Assembly (NCBI GenBank): GCA_026985095.1
Contig: JALSQW010000008.1
Location: forward strand, 62,001-126,000
DNA from: Acidimicrobiia bacterium
Lineage (GTDB): Bacteria > Actinomycetota > Acidimicrobiia > Spongiisociales > UBA5794
Length of the DNA: 64,000 bases
Direction: 5' to 3'
Shown here piece after piece: positions 8,642-17,018 of this stretch. Under the pieces are notes generated by a model, which worked only from the letters and a program-made list of their open reading frames with translations, made no database searches and was not told the DNA's origin. Position 1 is the first letter of the stretch. Every line of letters starts with the position of its first letter. The translations under genes were made by a program, and so were the position numbers.

Positions 8642-10585
8642 CTACTTCAGGCTGGTCAGGTAGACGGCGAGGGCATCGAGATCCGCGTCGGACAGGTACG
8701 AGTAGGCCGGCATGAACGACCACGGCCGCTCCACCCGCGGATCGGCCAGATGCGCGAACAGGAACTCGTAGCTGTTGGATCCCTCCCGCGAACCGAGATG
8801 CATCAGGTCGGGTCCAAGGCGCCGGTACCCGCGCTGGATCGGATCCTCGTGCACGTAGTCACCAGCGACGCTCACCGGTCCCAAGCCCACGTCGGGAACC
8901 ACCGCCCGCACCTCCTGGGTGTGGCAGACGGCACACCCCTCCCGAAGGTAGACCGCACGACCACGCGCCTCGGCGCTCCCCGCCGGGTAGATCCGGCTCT
9001 CGTCGGCCAGGATCGTCGACGAGGCGATCGCCGGATCGAGCGACGGGAGGAACCACATCATCGTGCCGACGATCAGGAACAGCGACACCGCACCCCACCG
9101 CAGCTGGCCCCACCGCACCGTCGCCACGCCCCCCTCGATCTCGAGATCGATCGGCTCGGCGTCGACCGCCGGCAGCTCGGGTCCGCTCCGGGCGACCGGA
9201 CTGAACGCACCGACCACGAAGAGCCCCTGTGCCAGGGCGTAGACCGCCATGCCGATCGCCGCGACCCCGAGGTACGGCTTCAGCCGGGCCGCGGTGTTGA
9301 AGAACCCCGCCCCGGTGTCGACGAACAGCCCCGAGTTGGCGCCGCTCGCCCAGGTGAACCCGGCCAGCGCCGCTCCCAGCCACACCGACACCAGGACCAG
9401 TCCGAGGCCGACCATCGTGTAGCGGTAGTGCCACGTCGCGACCTGCTCACGGGCCGGAGACGCGCCCGTTCCCAGCACGTGATAGGCGAAGGCGAACAAC
9501 CACATCGACACCGCCCCCAGGAACATCAGGGCGTCGTTGGCGGCCACCCATCCGGTGAACTGGACGATCGCCGACGAGGTTCGGGTCGTCGCCACGATGT
9601 CGGCCAGCGGCACGATCGCCAGCATGGCGCCGCCCGCCACCAGGAACCGCAGGGTCACCCGGTCGGGGATCTGGAGCCAGCGACCACGCATCTCGAGCAC
9701 GAAGTCGGTGACGATCACCGCCACCGGGACGACCAGCGCGATCGACGCCGCCACGCCGAGGGTCTCGAGCCAGTCGGGACCCGCGCCGTAGATCAGATCC
9801 CGCGGCCCGGTCGCCGCCCACACGAACGCCAGCGACCAGAACCCCAGCACGCTGACAGCGCTGGGCTGGATCGGATCCGCGCCCGCCAGGCGAGGGATGA
9901 GGTAGTACACGACACCGACGCCGGCCGCCGCGAACCACAGGCCGGTGAGGCCGGCGCGGTAGAACGAACTCTGGATCTCCCCGGCGTACCCACCGACCCC
10001 CGGCAGGGTCCCAACGACCGAGATCAGGACCAGCCACCACGTGGCCGCCACCAGGTACCACTCGGCCGGGCCCAGCCGATCCCGGCGATGAGCCACGGTG
10101 GCGGTCGCCACCCACGCCACCAACACGAAGCCGGCCAGGAGCAAGACGTCGGACCACAGCGGCATCTCCTGGTACGCCCTGCCCTCGGACGCGCCGAGGT
10201 AGATCGAGGCCATCCCCGTCGCCACTCCCACGGTGACCAGGATCAGGGCCACCAGCGCCGCTCCCTCGTGGCGCAACGGCCCGGAGGTCAGCCGAGGCAA
10301 GATGTAATAGATGGCCCCGATCAGCCCGATCGTCAACCATCCGTACAGCAACGCCGCGGTGGCGATCGGCACCAGGCGCCCGTAGGAGAACAGCACGATC
10401 CCCGAGTAGGCGCCGGGGACCGCCAGCTCGATCGAGGCGGCGGCCAGCAGCAAGGTCGCCACCACCAGGAACACCGACGCGATCACGAGATGGGCTCGCA
10501 CGAGACCCGACGGACCGTGATCGGTCACCGGCGACGGCGGTACCGCCGGCTCCTGGACGTCGTTGTCGGCCAGATCGGTCGTCAC
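8642..10585 (-). CDS. CcoN-CcoO fusion in which the CcoN part lacks all heme/copper ligand histidines
   Basis: A 647-residue protein. Residues about 30-465 are 12 or more membrane helices that align with CcoN of cbb3 oxidases by landmarks: GRL.P (69-73), GRAYQE (135-140), VVYYLIPR (225-232) and GPRDLIYGAGPDW (260-272). At all six ligand positions the histidines are replaced: Ala75, Ala211, Arg262, Asp263, Asn350 and Ala352. Residues about 530-647 form a CcoO-like cytochrome c with CAVCH (551-555) and Met625 in MPAYSYL. It starts with GTG. It probably acts as a membrane electron carrier rather than an oxidase. Confidence 0.85.
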   Translation of the reverse strand: MTTDLADNDVQEPAVPPSPVTDHGPSGLVRAHLVIASVFLVVATLLLAAASIELAVPGAYSGIVLFSYGRLVPIATAALLYGWLTIGLIGAIYYILPRLTSGPLRHEGAALVALILVTVGVATGMASIYLGASEGRAYQEMPLWSDVLLLAGFVLVAWVATATVAHRRDRLGPAEWYLVAATWWLVLISVVGTLPGVGGYAGEIQSSFYRAGLTGLWFAAAGVGVVYYLIPRLAGADPIQPSAVSVLGFWSLAFVWAATGPRDLIYGAGPDWLETLGVAASIALVVPVAVIVTDFVLEMRGRWLQIPDRVTLRFLVAGGAMLAIVPLADIVATTRTSSAIVQFTGWVAANDALMFLGAVSMWLFAFAYHVLGTGASPAREQVATWHYRYTMVGLGLVLVSVWLGAALAGFTWASGANSGLFVDTGAGFFNTAARLKPYLGVAAIGMAVYALAQGLFVVGAFSPVARSGPELPAVDAEPIDLEIEGGVATVRWGQLRWGAVSLFLIVGTMMWFLPSLDPAIASSTILADESRIYPAGSAEARGRAVYLREGCAVCHTQEVRAVVPDVGLGPVSVAGDYVHEDPIQRGYRRLGPDLMHLGSREGSNSYEFLFAHLADPRVERPWSFMPAYSYLSDADLDALAVYLTSLK

Positions 10586-10738
10586 GATCCGCGCATCCTC
10601 CTCGGGTCTGTGTTCACGGCCGGCCGGAAGCCTAGCCGCGACGCCGTCGCCGGGATTGTCCTTCGCCGGGCCGAAGGCGTCAAAGCGAGGCCGGCGGCGG
10701 TCTCACCGGAACGGATTCGTTCGCGGCCGCCGGATGCG

Positions 10739-10744
10739 TACAAT
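10739..10744 (+). promoter_or_regulatory. Candidate -10 for the cytochrome b/Rieske operon
   Basis: TACAAT sits in the divergent intergenic region 10586-10775. A weak -35-like TTCGTT lies about 17 bp upstream (10716-10721). The predicted start near 10751 leaves a short leader containing the AGGAGG at 10770-10775. The rest of the intergenic region is GC-rich with no other signal I can support. Confidence 0.35.
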
Positions 10745-10775
10745 GCGCCCGCCAAGCCAGACCCGTCCCAGGAGG

Positions 10776-11366
10776 ATGACCCTGAACGACCGAGCCAAAC
10801 TCGCCGGAGGCCTCACCGCGATCGCCGTCGGGATCGTCGTGGCGCTCGGTGCTGCCTTCGTCGTGCACGCTGCCGAAGCACCCCGGTTCAACGAGTTCGG
10901 ACAGGAGATGTTCCCGGCCATCCCCCGAGCGTGGCAGCTCGTCACCCTCGCCCAGATCGTCTCTTTGGGAGGGGTGTTCCTGGCCATGGGAGGATTGGCC
11001 CTCGCCTACATCTACGACCGGCCGCTCACCTGGGCCCGGGCCGCGGTCGGCGCCGCCTTGTTCGTCGCCACCACGCTGATCCTGTTCGGGATCGTCCCCA
11101 ACCAGTACCTCACCCTCGCCCAGGCGACCTGGGAGTGGACCCCGACGAAGACCTTCGTGACGATCCCCCGATGGCTGGTCCTCAACAACGACCTGTCGAT
11201 CAGCTACGCCGCGTTGAAGGACATGATCTCGGGTGCGTACGCCGTCGTCGCCCTCGTCGCCGTCGGCCTGGCCATGGTCAAGTGGCAGGACCGCCAGAAG
11301 AAGGCGGCGGCGCCCAAGCCGACGCCGATCTCCGAATACGGCCGACCGCTGAAGGTGGAGGGCTGA
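10776..11366 (+). CDS. Four-helix membrane protein, first gene of the quinol-oxidising complex operon
   Basis: About 196 residues with four predicted membrane helices (roughly 12-32, 49-72, 84-104 and 160-178) and a basic C-terminal tail. No cofactor motif is visible. The ATG at 10776 directly follows AGGAGG with no spacer. The in-frame CTG at 10782 has a better 6-base spacing and may be the real start. It overlaps the ferredoxin gene by one base (TGATG), so it is probably a subunit or assembly factor of the same complex. Family not recognised. Confidence 0.65.
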   Translation: MTLNDRAKLAGGLTAIAVGIVVALGAAFVVHAAEAPRFNEFGQEMFPAIPRAWQLVTLAQIVSLGGVFLAMGGLALAYIYDRPLTWARAAVGAALFVATTLILFGIVPNQYLTLAQATWEWTPTKTFVTIPRWLVLNNDLSISYAALKDMISGAYAVVALVAVGLAMVKWQDRQKKAAAPKPTPISEYGRPLKVEG

Positions 11367-11806
11367 TGGCCAAGAACGACGTCTGGTTCGAGACCCCGCC
11401 GCTGCGGGACGACTATCAGCTCGCCGCGGTCGACGGCGACTACCTGACCAAGGCGGTCAAGCCCAAGCAGTTCCTGCACATCAACCAAGCCGAATGCATC
11501 CTCTGCGAAGGCTGCGTCGACATCTGCCCGTGGAAATGCATCCACTACCTGTCGGTCGACGTCGTCGCCGAGGCGGTCAACGTCGACGACCCGAAGGCCA
11601 ACGCCGAGAACCGCGGCGTGTTCATCGTCGACGAGGACGAATGCACCCGCTGCGCCCTGTGCATCGATCGCTGCCCGACCGGCGTCATCACCCTCGGCAA
11701 GTTCGCCGGCTCCCTCGCCGAACAGGCCGAATCGATGGCGCCGTGGGAGTTCGACACGGGCGAACGCGACTTCAAGAACGGCTACCTGTATGGCGTGCGG
11801 TGGTAG
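11366..11806 (+). CDS. Ferredoxin-like protein with two [4Fe-4S] clusters
   Basis: A 146-residue soluble protein. Two classical cluster motifs, CILCEGCVDICP and CTRCALCIDRCP, are separated by about 45 residues that form an insertion between the clusters. It has extra N- and C-terminal segments (about 50 and 35 residues) relative to a minimal ferredoxin. It has no signal peptide and should sit on the cytoplasmic face. Its position between a membrane protein gene and cytochrome b suggests it couples a cytoplasmic donor or acceptor to the quinone pool, which is inference. Confidence 0.85.
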   Translation: MAKNDVWFETPPLRDDYQLAAVDGDYLTKAVKPKQFLHINQAECILCEGCVDICPWKCIHYLSVDVVAEAVNVDDPKANAENRGVFIVDEDECTRCALCIDRCPTGVITLGKFAGSLAEQAESMAPWEFDTGERDFKNGYLYGVRW

Positions 11807-11887
11807 CCCGAGAGGCGTGACCCGGAATTGGAACCCGGCCTCCCGCGAGGCAAACTGACAAGACCCAGGACACGGAGGAACCGACAG

Positions 11888-12652
11888 GTGGCGAACGGCA
11901 ACAAGGGCGGCGGCATGAGCGGCCTGCTCGACCATGTCCGCGAGAGCCAGGTGTGGAACTCGATCTTCCGCCCCGGCTCACCGTTCCGGGCCGGCTACTC
12001 GGACTCGCCGAGGAACCGGTCGTACGTGATCATGAACAACGTGCTCTATCACCTCCACCCGGTGAAGGTGAAACGTCACGGCGTCCGGCTGTCGTACACG
12101 TTGTGCCTCGGCGGGCTCAGCTTCTTCCTGTTCATCGTGCTGACGATCACCGGCATCTTCCTGATGTTCTACTACCGGCCGACGTCGCCCCAGGCGTATC
12201 TGGACCTCCAGGCGTTGACGACCGACGTGGCCTTCGGCAACCTCGTGCGCAACATGCACCGCTGGGGCGCCCACCTGATGGTGCTATCGGTGTTCCTCCA
12301 CATGGCCCGGGTCTTCTATCACGGGGCCTACAAGCCGCCGCGAGAGTTCAACTGGGTCGTCGGTGTCCTCCTGCTGCTGCTGACGCTGCTCCTGTCGTTC
12401 ACCGGCTACCTGCTCCCCTGGGACCAGCTGGCCCTGTGGGCCGTGACCGTCGGCTCGACCATGGCCAGCTACACGCCCGTGTTCGGGAGCCAAGTGAGCT
12501 TCGTCCTCATCGGTGGCGTCCAGATCACCCCCGACACGTTGCTGCGCTGGTACGTGCTGCACGTGCTGTTCCTCCCGTTCATCATCACCATCTTCCTGGC
12601 GGTCCACTTCTGGCGGGTCCGCAAGGACGGCGGCATCTCCGGACCGCTCTAA
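11888..12652 (+). CDS. Cytochrome b, N-terminal heme-binding half (b6 type)
   Basis: A 254-residue, four-helix subunit carrying the two b hemes of a quinol:cytochrome c oxidoreductase. Ligand histidines are His124 and His138 in helix B and His225 and His240 in helix D. The 14 and 15 residue spacings match b6f-type rather than mitochondrial-type cytochrome b. GTG at 11888 was chosen because GGAGG lies 9 bases upstream; an internal ATG at 11915 is possible. The 81-bp gap from the ferredoxin gene is the largest in the operon. Confidence 0.92.
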   Translation: MANGNKGGGMSGLLDHVRESQVWNSIFRPGSPFRAGYSDSPRNRSYVIMNNVLYHLHPVKVKRHGVRLSYTLCLGGLSFFLFIVLTITGIFLMFYYRPTSPQAYLDLQALTTDVAFGNLVRNMHRWGAHLMVLSVFLHMARVFYHGAYKPPREFNWVVGVLLLLLTLLLSFTGYLLPWDQLALWAVTVGSTMASYTPVFGSQVSFVLIGGVQITPDTLLRWYVLHVLFLPFIITIFLAVHFWRVRKDGGISGPL

Positions 12653-12663
12653 GGAGGCGACGA

Positions 12664-13512
12664 GTGGCAGAGATCCCAGAACACATCCTGCGGCGCTCCG
12701 CCGAGGCGCGCGCCAAGGCCGAGGGCCGGAGCGTCGAGGAGGTCCTCGCCGAGCTCAAGGGCGAGGCACCGCCACCGCCGACCTCCGCCGCGAGCGGCGC
12801 CGCGCCCGCCGGCCGCGACCTGGCCGCCGAAGCCGAATCCTCCGGCGTGCCCCAACACCTCCTGGAACGGGCCATGCGAGCCCGGGCCAAGGCCGAAGGC
12901 AAGCCCGTTCCGGCCGCCGGTGGCGGTGCAGCCACCGCCACCGCCACCGCCACCGCTCCGAAGCCCGCCGCCGCACCGGCGCCGGCGGTTCCCCCCGGCG
13001 TCCGTACCCAGCGACTCCTCACCGTCGTCAAGGCCGGTGCCATCCAGCAGGTCAAACGGGAGCCCCACGACAAGGTGAACGTGTGGCCGCATCTGCTGGC
13101 CATCGAGTTCGTGGCATTGCTCGCCTGCCTCGCGTTCTTGATCGTCCTGTCGATCTTCCTCGAGGCACCGCTCCTCGAGTTCGCCAACTTCAACGAACAG
13201 CCGAACCCGTCCAAGGCCCCGTGGTACTTCCTCGGCCTGCAGGAGATGCTCGCCTACTTCGACCCGCAGGTCGCCGGCGTCATCATCCCCGGCTTCGGAC
13301 TCGCCGCCCTGGCGATGATCCCCTACGTCGACAAGAACCCGTCGGTGCGACCCTCGGACCGCAAGCTGGCGATCATGATCTTCACGTTCTTCATCATGGC
13401 CGCGGCGGTGCTGACGATCTTCGGGTCGTTCTTCCGCGGACCAGGGTTCAACTTCACATATCCTTGGAGGGACGGAATCTTCTTCGACGACCTGAAAGCG
13501 ATCCTCGAATGA
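12664..13512 (+). CDS. Cytochrome b, C-terminal half (subunit IV type) with N-terminal repeated module
   Basis: A 282-residue protein. Residues 4-34 and 54-80 are two copies of the module also found in the cytochrome c at 7589 (pattern P..[IL]L.R...ARAKAEG). An Ala/Pro/Thr-rich linker follows to about 112. Three membrane helices then carry subunit IV features: N-PSKAPWYFLGLQEML (184-196, in place of PEWY), and helices at about 143-165, 203-222 and 236-256. The GTG start has AAGGAGG 7 bases upstream. This N-terminal extension is absent from ordinary subunit IV. Confidence 0.88.
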   Translation: MAEIPEHILRRSAEARAKAEGRSVEEVLAELKGEAPPPPTSAASGAAPAGRDLAAEAESSGVPQHLLERAMRARAKAEGKPVPAAGGGAATATATATAPKPAAAPAPAVPPGVRTQRLLTVVKAGAIQQVKREPHDKVNVWPHLLAIEFVALLACLAFLIVLSIFLEAPLLEFANFNEQPNPSKAPWYFLGLQEMLAYFDPQVAGVIIPGFGLAALAMIPYVDKNPSVRPSDRKLAIMIFTFFIMAAAVLTIFGSFFRGPGFNFTYPWRDGIFFDDLKAILE

Positions 13513-14387
13513 ACCCCACCACCATCTTCGCCGTCGCCCTCATCGCCACCGGCGTCCTCGCCCTCGCCGGGATCCTCGCCGTCGCCGTGCGACGCGGCAA
13601 CGAGCCCGGCCCGATGACCGCCGCCGAGCTCGACCGCAAGGCCCTCGAACGCGACCGCAGCCGCCGCGTCGAGCCGACCGCAGAGGCGCCGAGCGCGGTG
13701 GCGACCCTGGAACGGACGGAAACCGAAACGGAGACCGAGGCCGGGCCGGCCGAGCCGCCGGTCGACCCGATGCTGCAACGTGTCGAGGTCTCCGAGAACG
13801 ACTACGGGGTCACCCGCCGCCAGTTCTTCAACCGAGCCCTGCTCGCGGTGTGGGGGCTCTTCCTCGCCCAGTTCGGCCTGTTCAGCCTCGCGTTCCTGTG
13901 GCCCAAGCTGAAGGGCGGCTTCGGCACCAAGGTCAACGCCGGCAAGCTCCTGGACATCAAGGAGCAGCTCTTCGACGGAGCCACGATCGTGCCGCTGCAC
14001 AACAACCCGGCCCAGGCGTGGATCGTGCCCTTCGAGCTGAAGCTCCTCGAGGACGTCCCCGGCAACTCCTTCGAGAACCTTCCGTTCCTCATCGCCGGCG
14101 GCGAAGACGACGGCATCGGGATCATGGCCATGTGGCACCGCTGCGTCCACCTCGGCTGCCGGGTGCCCGAATGCGTACCGTCACAGGGCTTCGAATGCCC
14201 ATGCCACGGATCGAAGTACAACATCCACGGCGAGTACGAAGCTGGACCGGCCCCCCGCAACCTCGACCGTTTCGCCGTCGAGGTCAACGACGCCGGCGAG
14301 CTGATCATCGACACCGGCAACGTCGTCCAGACGCCCCGAGCGAAGAACAAGACCGCCATGTACCCCCAGGGTCCGTTCTGCGTGTGA
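13509..14387 (+). CDS. Rieske [2Fe-2S] protein of the cytochrome bc complex
   Basis: A 292-residue protein. An N-terminal helix (4-27) is followed by a charged Thr/Glu-rich linker, a twin-arginine-like TRRQFF (102-107) and a second helix (108-130). The C-terminal Rieske domain has CVHLGC (212-217) and CPCHGS (230-235). The cluster ligands are Cys212, His214, Cys230 and His233, with a Cys217-Cys232 disulfide expected. The extra N-terminal helix is typical of actinobacterial QcrA-like proteins. Start and stop overlap the cytochrome b gene (ATGA). Confidence 0.93.
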   Translation: MNPTTIFAVALIATGVLALAGILAVAVRRGNEPGPMTAAELDRKALERDRSRRVEPTAEAPSAVATLERTETETETEAGPAEPPVDPMLQRVEVSENDYGVTRRQFFNRALLAVWGLFLAQFGLFSLAFLWPKLKGGFGTKVNAGKLLDIKEQLFDGATIVPLHNNPAQAWIVPFELKLLEDVPGNSFENLPFLIAGGEDDGIGIMAMWHRCVHLGCRVPECVPSQGFECPCHGSKYNIHGEYEAGPAPRNLDRFAVEVNDAGELIIDTGNVVQTPRAKNKTAMYPQGPFCV

Positions 14388-14388
14388 G

Positions 14389-16080
14389 GTGATCGCCCTG
14401 CTGCAACCGTCCACGATCGTTCTGGCCGCCGTCGAGGAGGCCGCACCGGCTCGCCCCGAGGTCTTCGGCGTCGGTGCCCTGGCCCTGACCCTGGCCGTCG
14501 TCGCCGTTCTCGGCTGGATGACCTACCTGTACGTCAACTCCCGTCGTCGGCGCTCCGCCGAGCTCGAAGAGGCCCCCGACAACCTGTCGCCGTACCTGTC
14601 GGACGACGAACTCGAGAACGTCCGTTCCACCCGGGTGCTGCGAGGCGCGGTGTTCGCCGCCGCGTTCTTGGCCATCGTCATGACCGTCTACGCTGCCGCC
14701 GAACCGAGCCGCCAGGCCAAGGCCGCCGACACCATCTCCGAACAGGCCATCGAACGCGGCGCAGAGCTCTACCAGCGCTTCGGCTGCGTCGGCTGCCACG
14801 GGCCCGACGCCGGCGGAGGGGCGGCGCCGTTCACCGAGGCCCGCAGCAACGTCGACACGGGCTGGGTGGTGCCCTCCCTCAACGACGTCTTCCTCCGGTA
14901 CAGCGACGAGGAGATCCGCTTCTGGATCACCTACGGTCGGCCGGGCACGCCGATGCCCGCCAACGGCCTCGAAGGGGGCGGCGCGATGACGTTCCAGGAG
15001 ATCGACGAGGTCATGGCCTACCTGCGCTCCATCCAGATCAGCCAGGCCGACACGCTCGCCAAACGCGACGGTACCGTCCAGTCGGCGCTGGCCCGCATGG
15101 CCAACGGCGACACCACCACCGCCCAGCTCATCGCCCTGCAGGACGCCAAGATCGCCGAGATCGCCGCCGCACCGGGGAAGGTCGACGCCGCCGGGACCCT
15201 CGACACGGAACTCGAGGCGCTCCTCGCCGGAGCCGGCACCTGCACCGTCGAATCGGCCCACGCCGTCGAGAAACCGTGCGACGACCCAGCCCCCGACACC
15301 GACCGCGATGGGTTGTCCGACGCCGCCGAACCGGCGATCACCGAGATCGCCGCCACCGCGCTCGAGCACCTGACCGTCCTCAACGAGACCAAGACCACGG
15401 ACCGACTCGAGCCGACCTTCGATCCGAATCCCGTCTACGACAAGCGGTTCGATCCGGAGAACGCGTTCACCAACGTCACCCCCTCGGGTCGCGCCGTGCC
15501 GGACCTGGACGCCGCCATCGAGGTCCTCGAGAGCCTGCGCACCGACCTCCTCCTGCTTCGGGTCGCCGCCGAACGCCAGGACGCGTTCCTCGGTGACCTC
15601 CAGCTCGGTCTCGACTACCTCCGACAGGCCGCCGACGAGCGACCGTGGATCATCGACCCCACCGCCGCCGCCGAGGCGATGACCGACCAGCTCGCCGCCG
15701 ACATCGCCGCCATGGAAGCCGTCGGCGCCGATCCCGAGGACATCCCCCCGCCACGGGTCATCTCCGTCGACGAAGCCGAACGTGCCATCGGTCTGTTCAA
15801 CGGCTACTGCGCTCGCTGTCACACCGGCGGCTGGTCGGCCGGGCCCACCTTCGAACAGGGCCCCGGCAGCGGAGCGTGGGGACCGTCGCTGAAGGAAGCC
15901 CGCTCGGTCGTTCAGTTCCCGAACTGGACCGACCAGGTCAAGTTCGTCATCAAGGGCACCGACCAGGCCGCCCACTACGGGGTCAACGGCATCGGTTCGG
16001 GTCGGATGCCCGGATTCGGGATGGTGCTGTCGGAGGAGGACATCGAGTTGATCGTCATGTTCGAGAGGTCGCTGCGATGA
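14389..16080 (+). CDS. Membrane-bound cytochrome c with two separated heme domains
   Basis: A 563-residue protein. Two membrane helices (about 26-48 and 86-104) precede a first cytochrome c domain (CVGCH 133-137, probable Met ligand in PGTPMPANG). A long helical middle region follows, containing a calcium-loop-like DTDRDGLSDAAE. A second cytochrome c domain has CARCH at 474-478 and GRMPGFG near 540. The GTG start lies one base after the Rieske stop. It is the likely electron acceptor of the Rieske protein. The about 300-residue insertion between hemes is unusual. Confidence 0.85.
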   Translation: MIALLQPSTIVLAAVEEAAPARPEVFGVGALALTLAVVAVLGWMTYLYVNSRRRRSAELEEAPDNLSPYLSDDELENVRSTRVLRGAVFAAAFLAIVMTVYAAAEPSRQAKAADTISEQAIERGAELYQRFGCVGCHGPDAGGGAAPFTEARSNVDTGWVVPSLNDVFLRYSDEEIRFWITYGRPGTPMPANGLEGGGAMTFQEIDEVMAYLRSIQISQADTLAKRDGTVQSALARMANGDTTTAQLIALQDAKIAEIAAAPGKVDAAGTLDTELEALLAGAGTCTVESAHAVEKPCDDPAPDTDRDGLSDAAEPAITEIAATALEHLTVLNETKTTDRLEPTFDPNPVYDKRFDPENAFTNVTPSGRAVPDLDAAIEVLESLRTDLLLLRVAAERQDAFLGDLQLGLDYLRQAADERPWIIDPTAAAEAMTDQLAADIAAMEAVGADPEDIPPPRVISVDEAERAIGLFNGYCARCHTGGWSAGPTFEQGPGSGAWGPSLKEARSVVQFPNWTDQVKFVIKGTDQAAHYGVNGIGSGRMPGFGMVLSEEDIELIVMFERSLR

Positions 16081-16574
16081 CGACCCGGACCCGCCGCCCT
16101 CGAGGATCGGGCCTCGGGCTCCTCGAGTGGGCCGGCATCGTGTCGGGGATCATCGTGCTGCTGGCCCTCATCCCCGCCGTCCGCGAGGTCATGGCCGACG
16201 CCGTCGGGCTCATCTTCAATCAACGTGACCCCGACACCGGCCACGTGACCGCCTTCTCGCAGATGATGCGAGGGATCGGCATCACCATCGGAGCCGTCGT
16301 CGTGTTCATGGGTTCGGGTTGGCTGATCTTGATGACGAACCTCGGCAAGCGTCTCGCCTTCCTCGTCGCCGGCGCCGCCGTCAGCGGCTGGATGATCATG
16401 AGCGGGCTCCTCTTCGTCGTGTTCGCCCCCCGGGGCGTGCGTCCGGCGAACCTCGAAGGCCTCAACGCGCTCCAGATGCGGATCCCGGCGATCGCCATGA
16501 CCCTGGGATCGGCCGTCCTGTTCGTGATGTTCGTGCTCGCCCTCGACCGGTACGAGAAGGACGAACCGGCCTGA
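16077..16574 (+). CDS. Four-helix membrane protein, last gene of the respiratory operon
   Basis: A 165-residue protein with four hydrophobic helices (about 16-36, 67-86, 91-116 and 134-156) and short loops. No cofactor ligands are evident. It overlaps the preceding cytochrome c gene by ATGA and is therefore coupled to it, which suggests a small structural subunit of the complex. Family not recognised. A 21-bp gap separates it from the converging gene. Confidence 0.6.
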   Translation: MTTRTRRPRGSGLGLLEWAGIVSGIIVLLALIPAVREVMADAVGLIFNQRDPDTGHVTAFSQMMRGIGITIGAVVVFMGSGWLILMTNLGKRLAFLVAGAAVSGWMIMSGLLFVVFAPRGVRPANLEGLNALQMRIPAIAMTLGSAVLFVMFVLALDRYEKDEPA

Positions 16575-16595
16575 GGAACGCCGGCGCGGGCGTCC

Positions 16596-16955
16596 CTACC
16601 CCGACAGGGCCCGCAGCAACTCGCTCAACTGTTCGAGTTCCTGCTCGACCGCCGACAGATCGTCGATCCCCTCGGTCCCGTGGCTGATCGTGCGGGTCAA
16701 CTCGAAGTCGCGTACCGGGTTCTGGAACTCCATGCCGAACCCGACGTACCCGCTGCGTTCCCCCGAACGCAACGCCTTCAGCCGAGCCGACAGGCTCGAG
16801 ATCCGGCGCGACAGCTCCTCCTCGCCGATGACCGCCGCCCGCATCCGCAGGGCGGCTCGGCGAGCGACGCGTTCGAGCCGTTCGCGCCGCTCTCCGTCGG
16901 CCTGCTCGATCGCCTTGGCCAGTTCTCGGGCGGTGGACACCAGATCGTCGACCAT
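16596..16955 (-). CDS. Small coiled-coil protein of unknown function
   Basis: A 119-residue, highly helical and charged protein. It has an N-terminal coiled coil (about 1-30), an R-rich helix, a central GYVGFGMEFQNPVRD segment and a C-terminal leucine heptad-like helix (VEQELEQLSELLRAL). The ATG at 16955 was chosen over a TTG at 16976 because GAGAGGTGAG lies just upstream. It converges on the respiratory operon and is followed by rex. No family is recognised. Confidence 0.55.
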   Translation of the reverse strand: MVDDLVSTARELAKAIEQADGERRERLERVARRAALRMRAAVIGEEELSRRISSLSARLKALRSGERSGYVGFGMEFQNPVRDFELTRTISHGTEGIDDLSAVEQELEQLSELLRALSG

Positions 16956-17018
16956 CGCTCTCACCTCTCCCCCCAATCGTTAGCAGACCGGACACCTCCG
17001 TCGGAGGGCCATTCGGCC

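Noticed and set aside
8642..10585. Calling the gene a functional cbb3 terminal oxidase
   Set aside because: None of the six ligand histidines is present, so it cannot bind heme b, heme b3 or copper at the oxidase sites.
10600..10625. Rex operator in the divergent respiratory promoter region
   Set aside because: Only a half-site-like TGTTCACGG is visible; the second half needed for a palindrome is absent.
7283..11365. Very long plus-strand open frame opposite the flavoprotein, cytochrome c and CcoN-like genes
   Set aside because: It is a GC-driven shadow rich in Arg, His, Gly and Pro, without domains. Only its last 147 codons (11366-11806) are the real ferredoxin gene.
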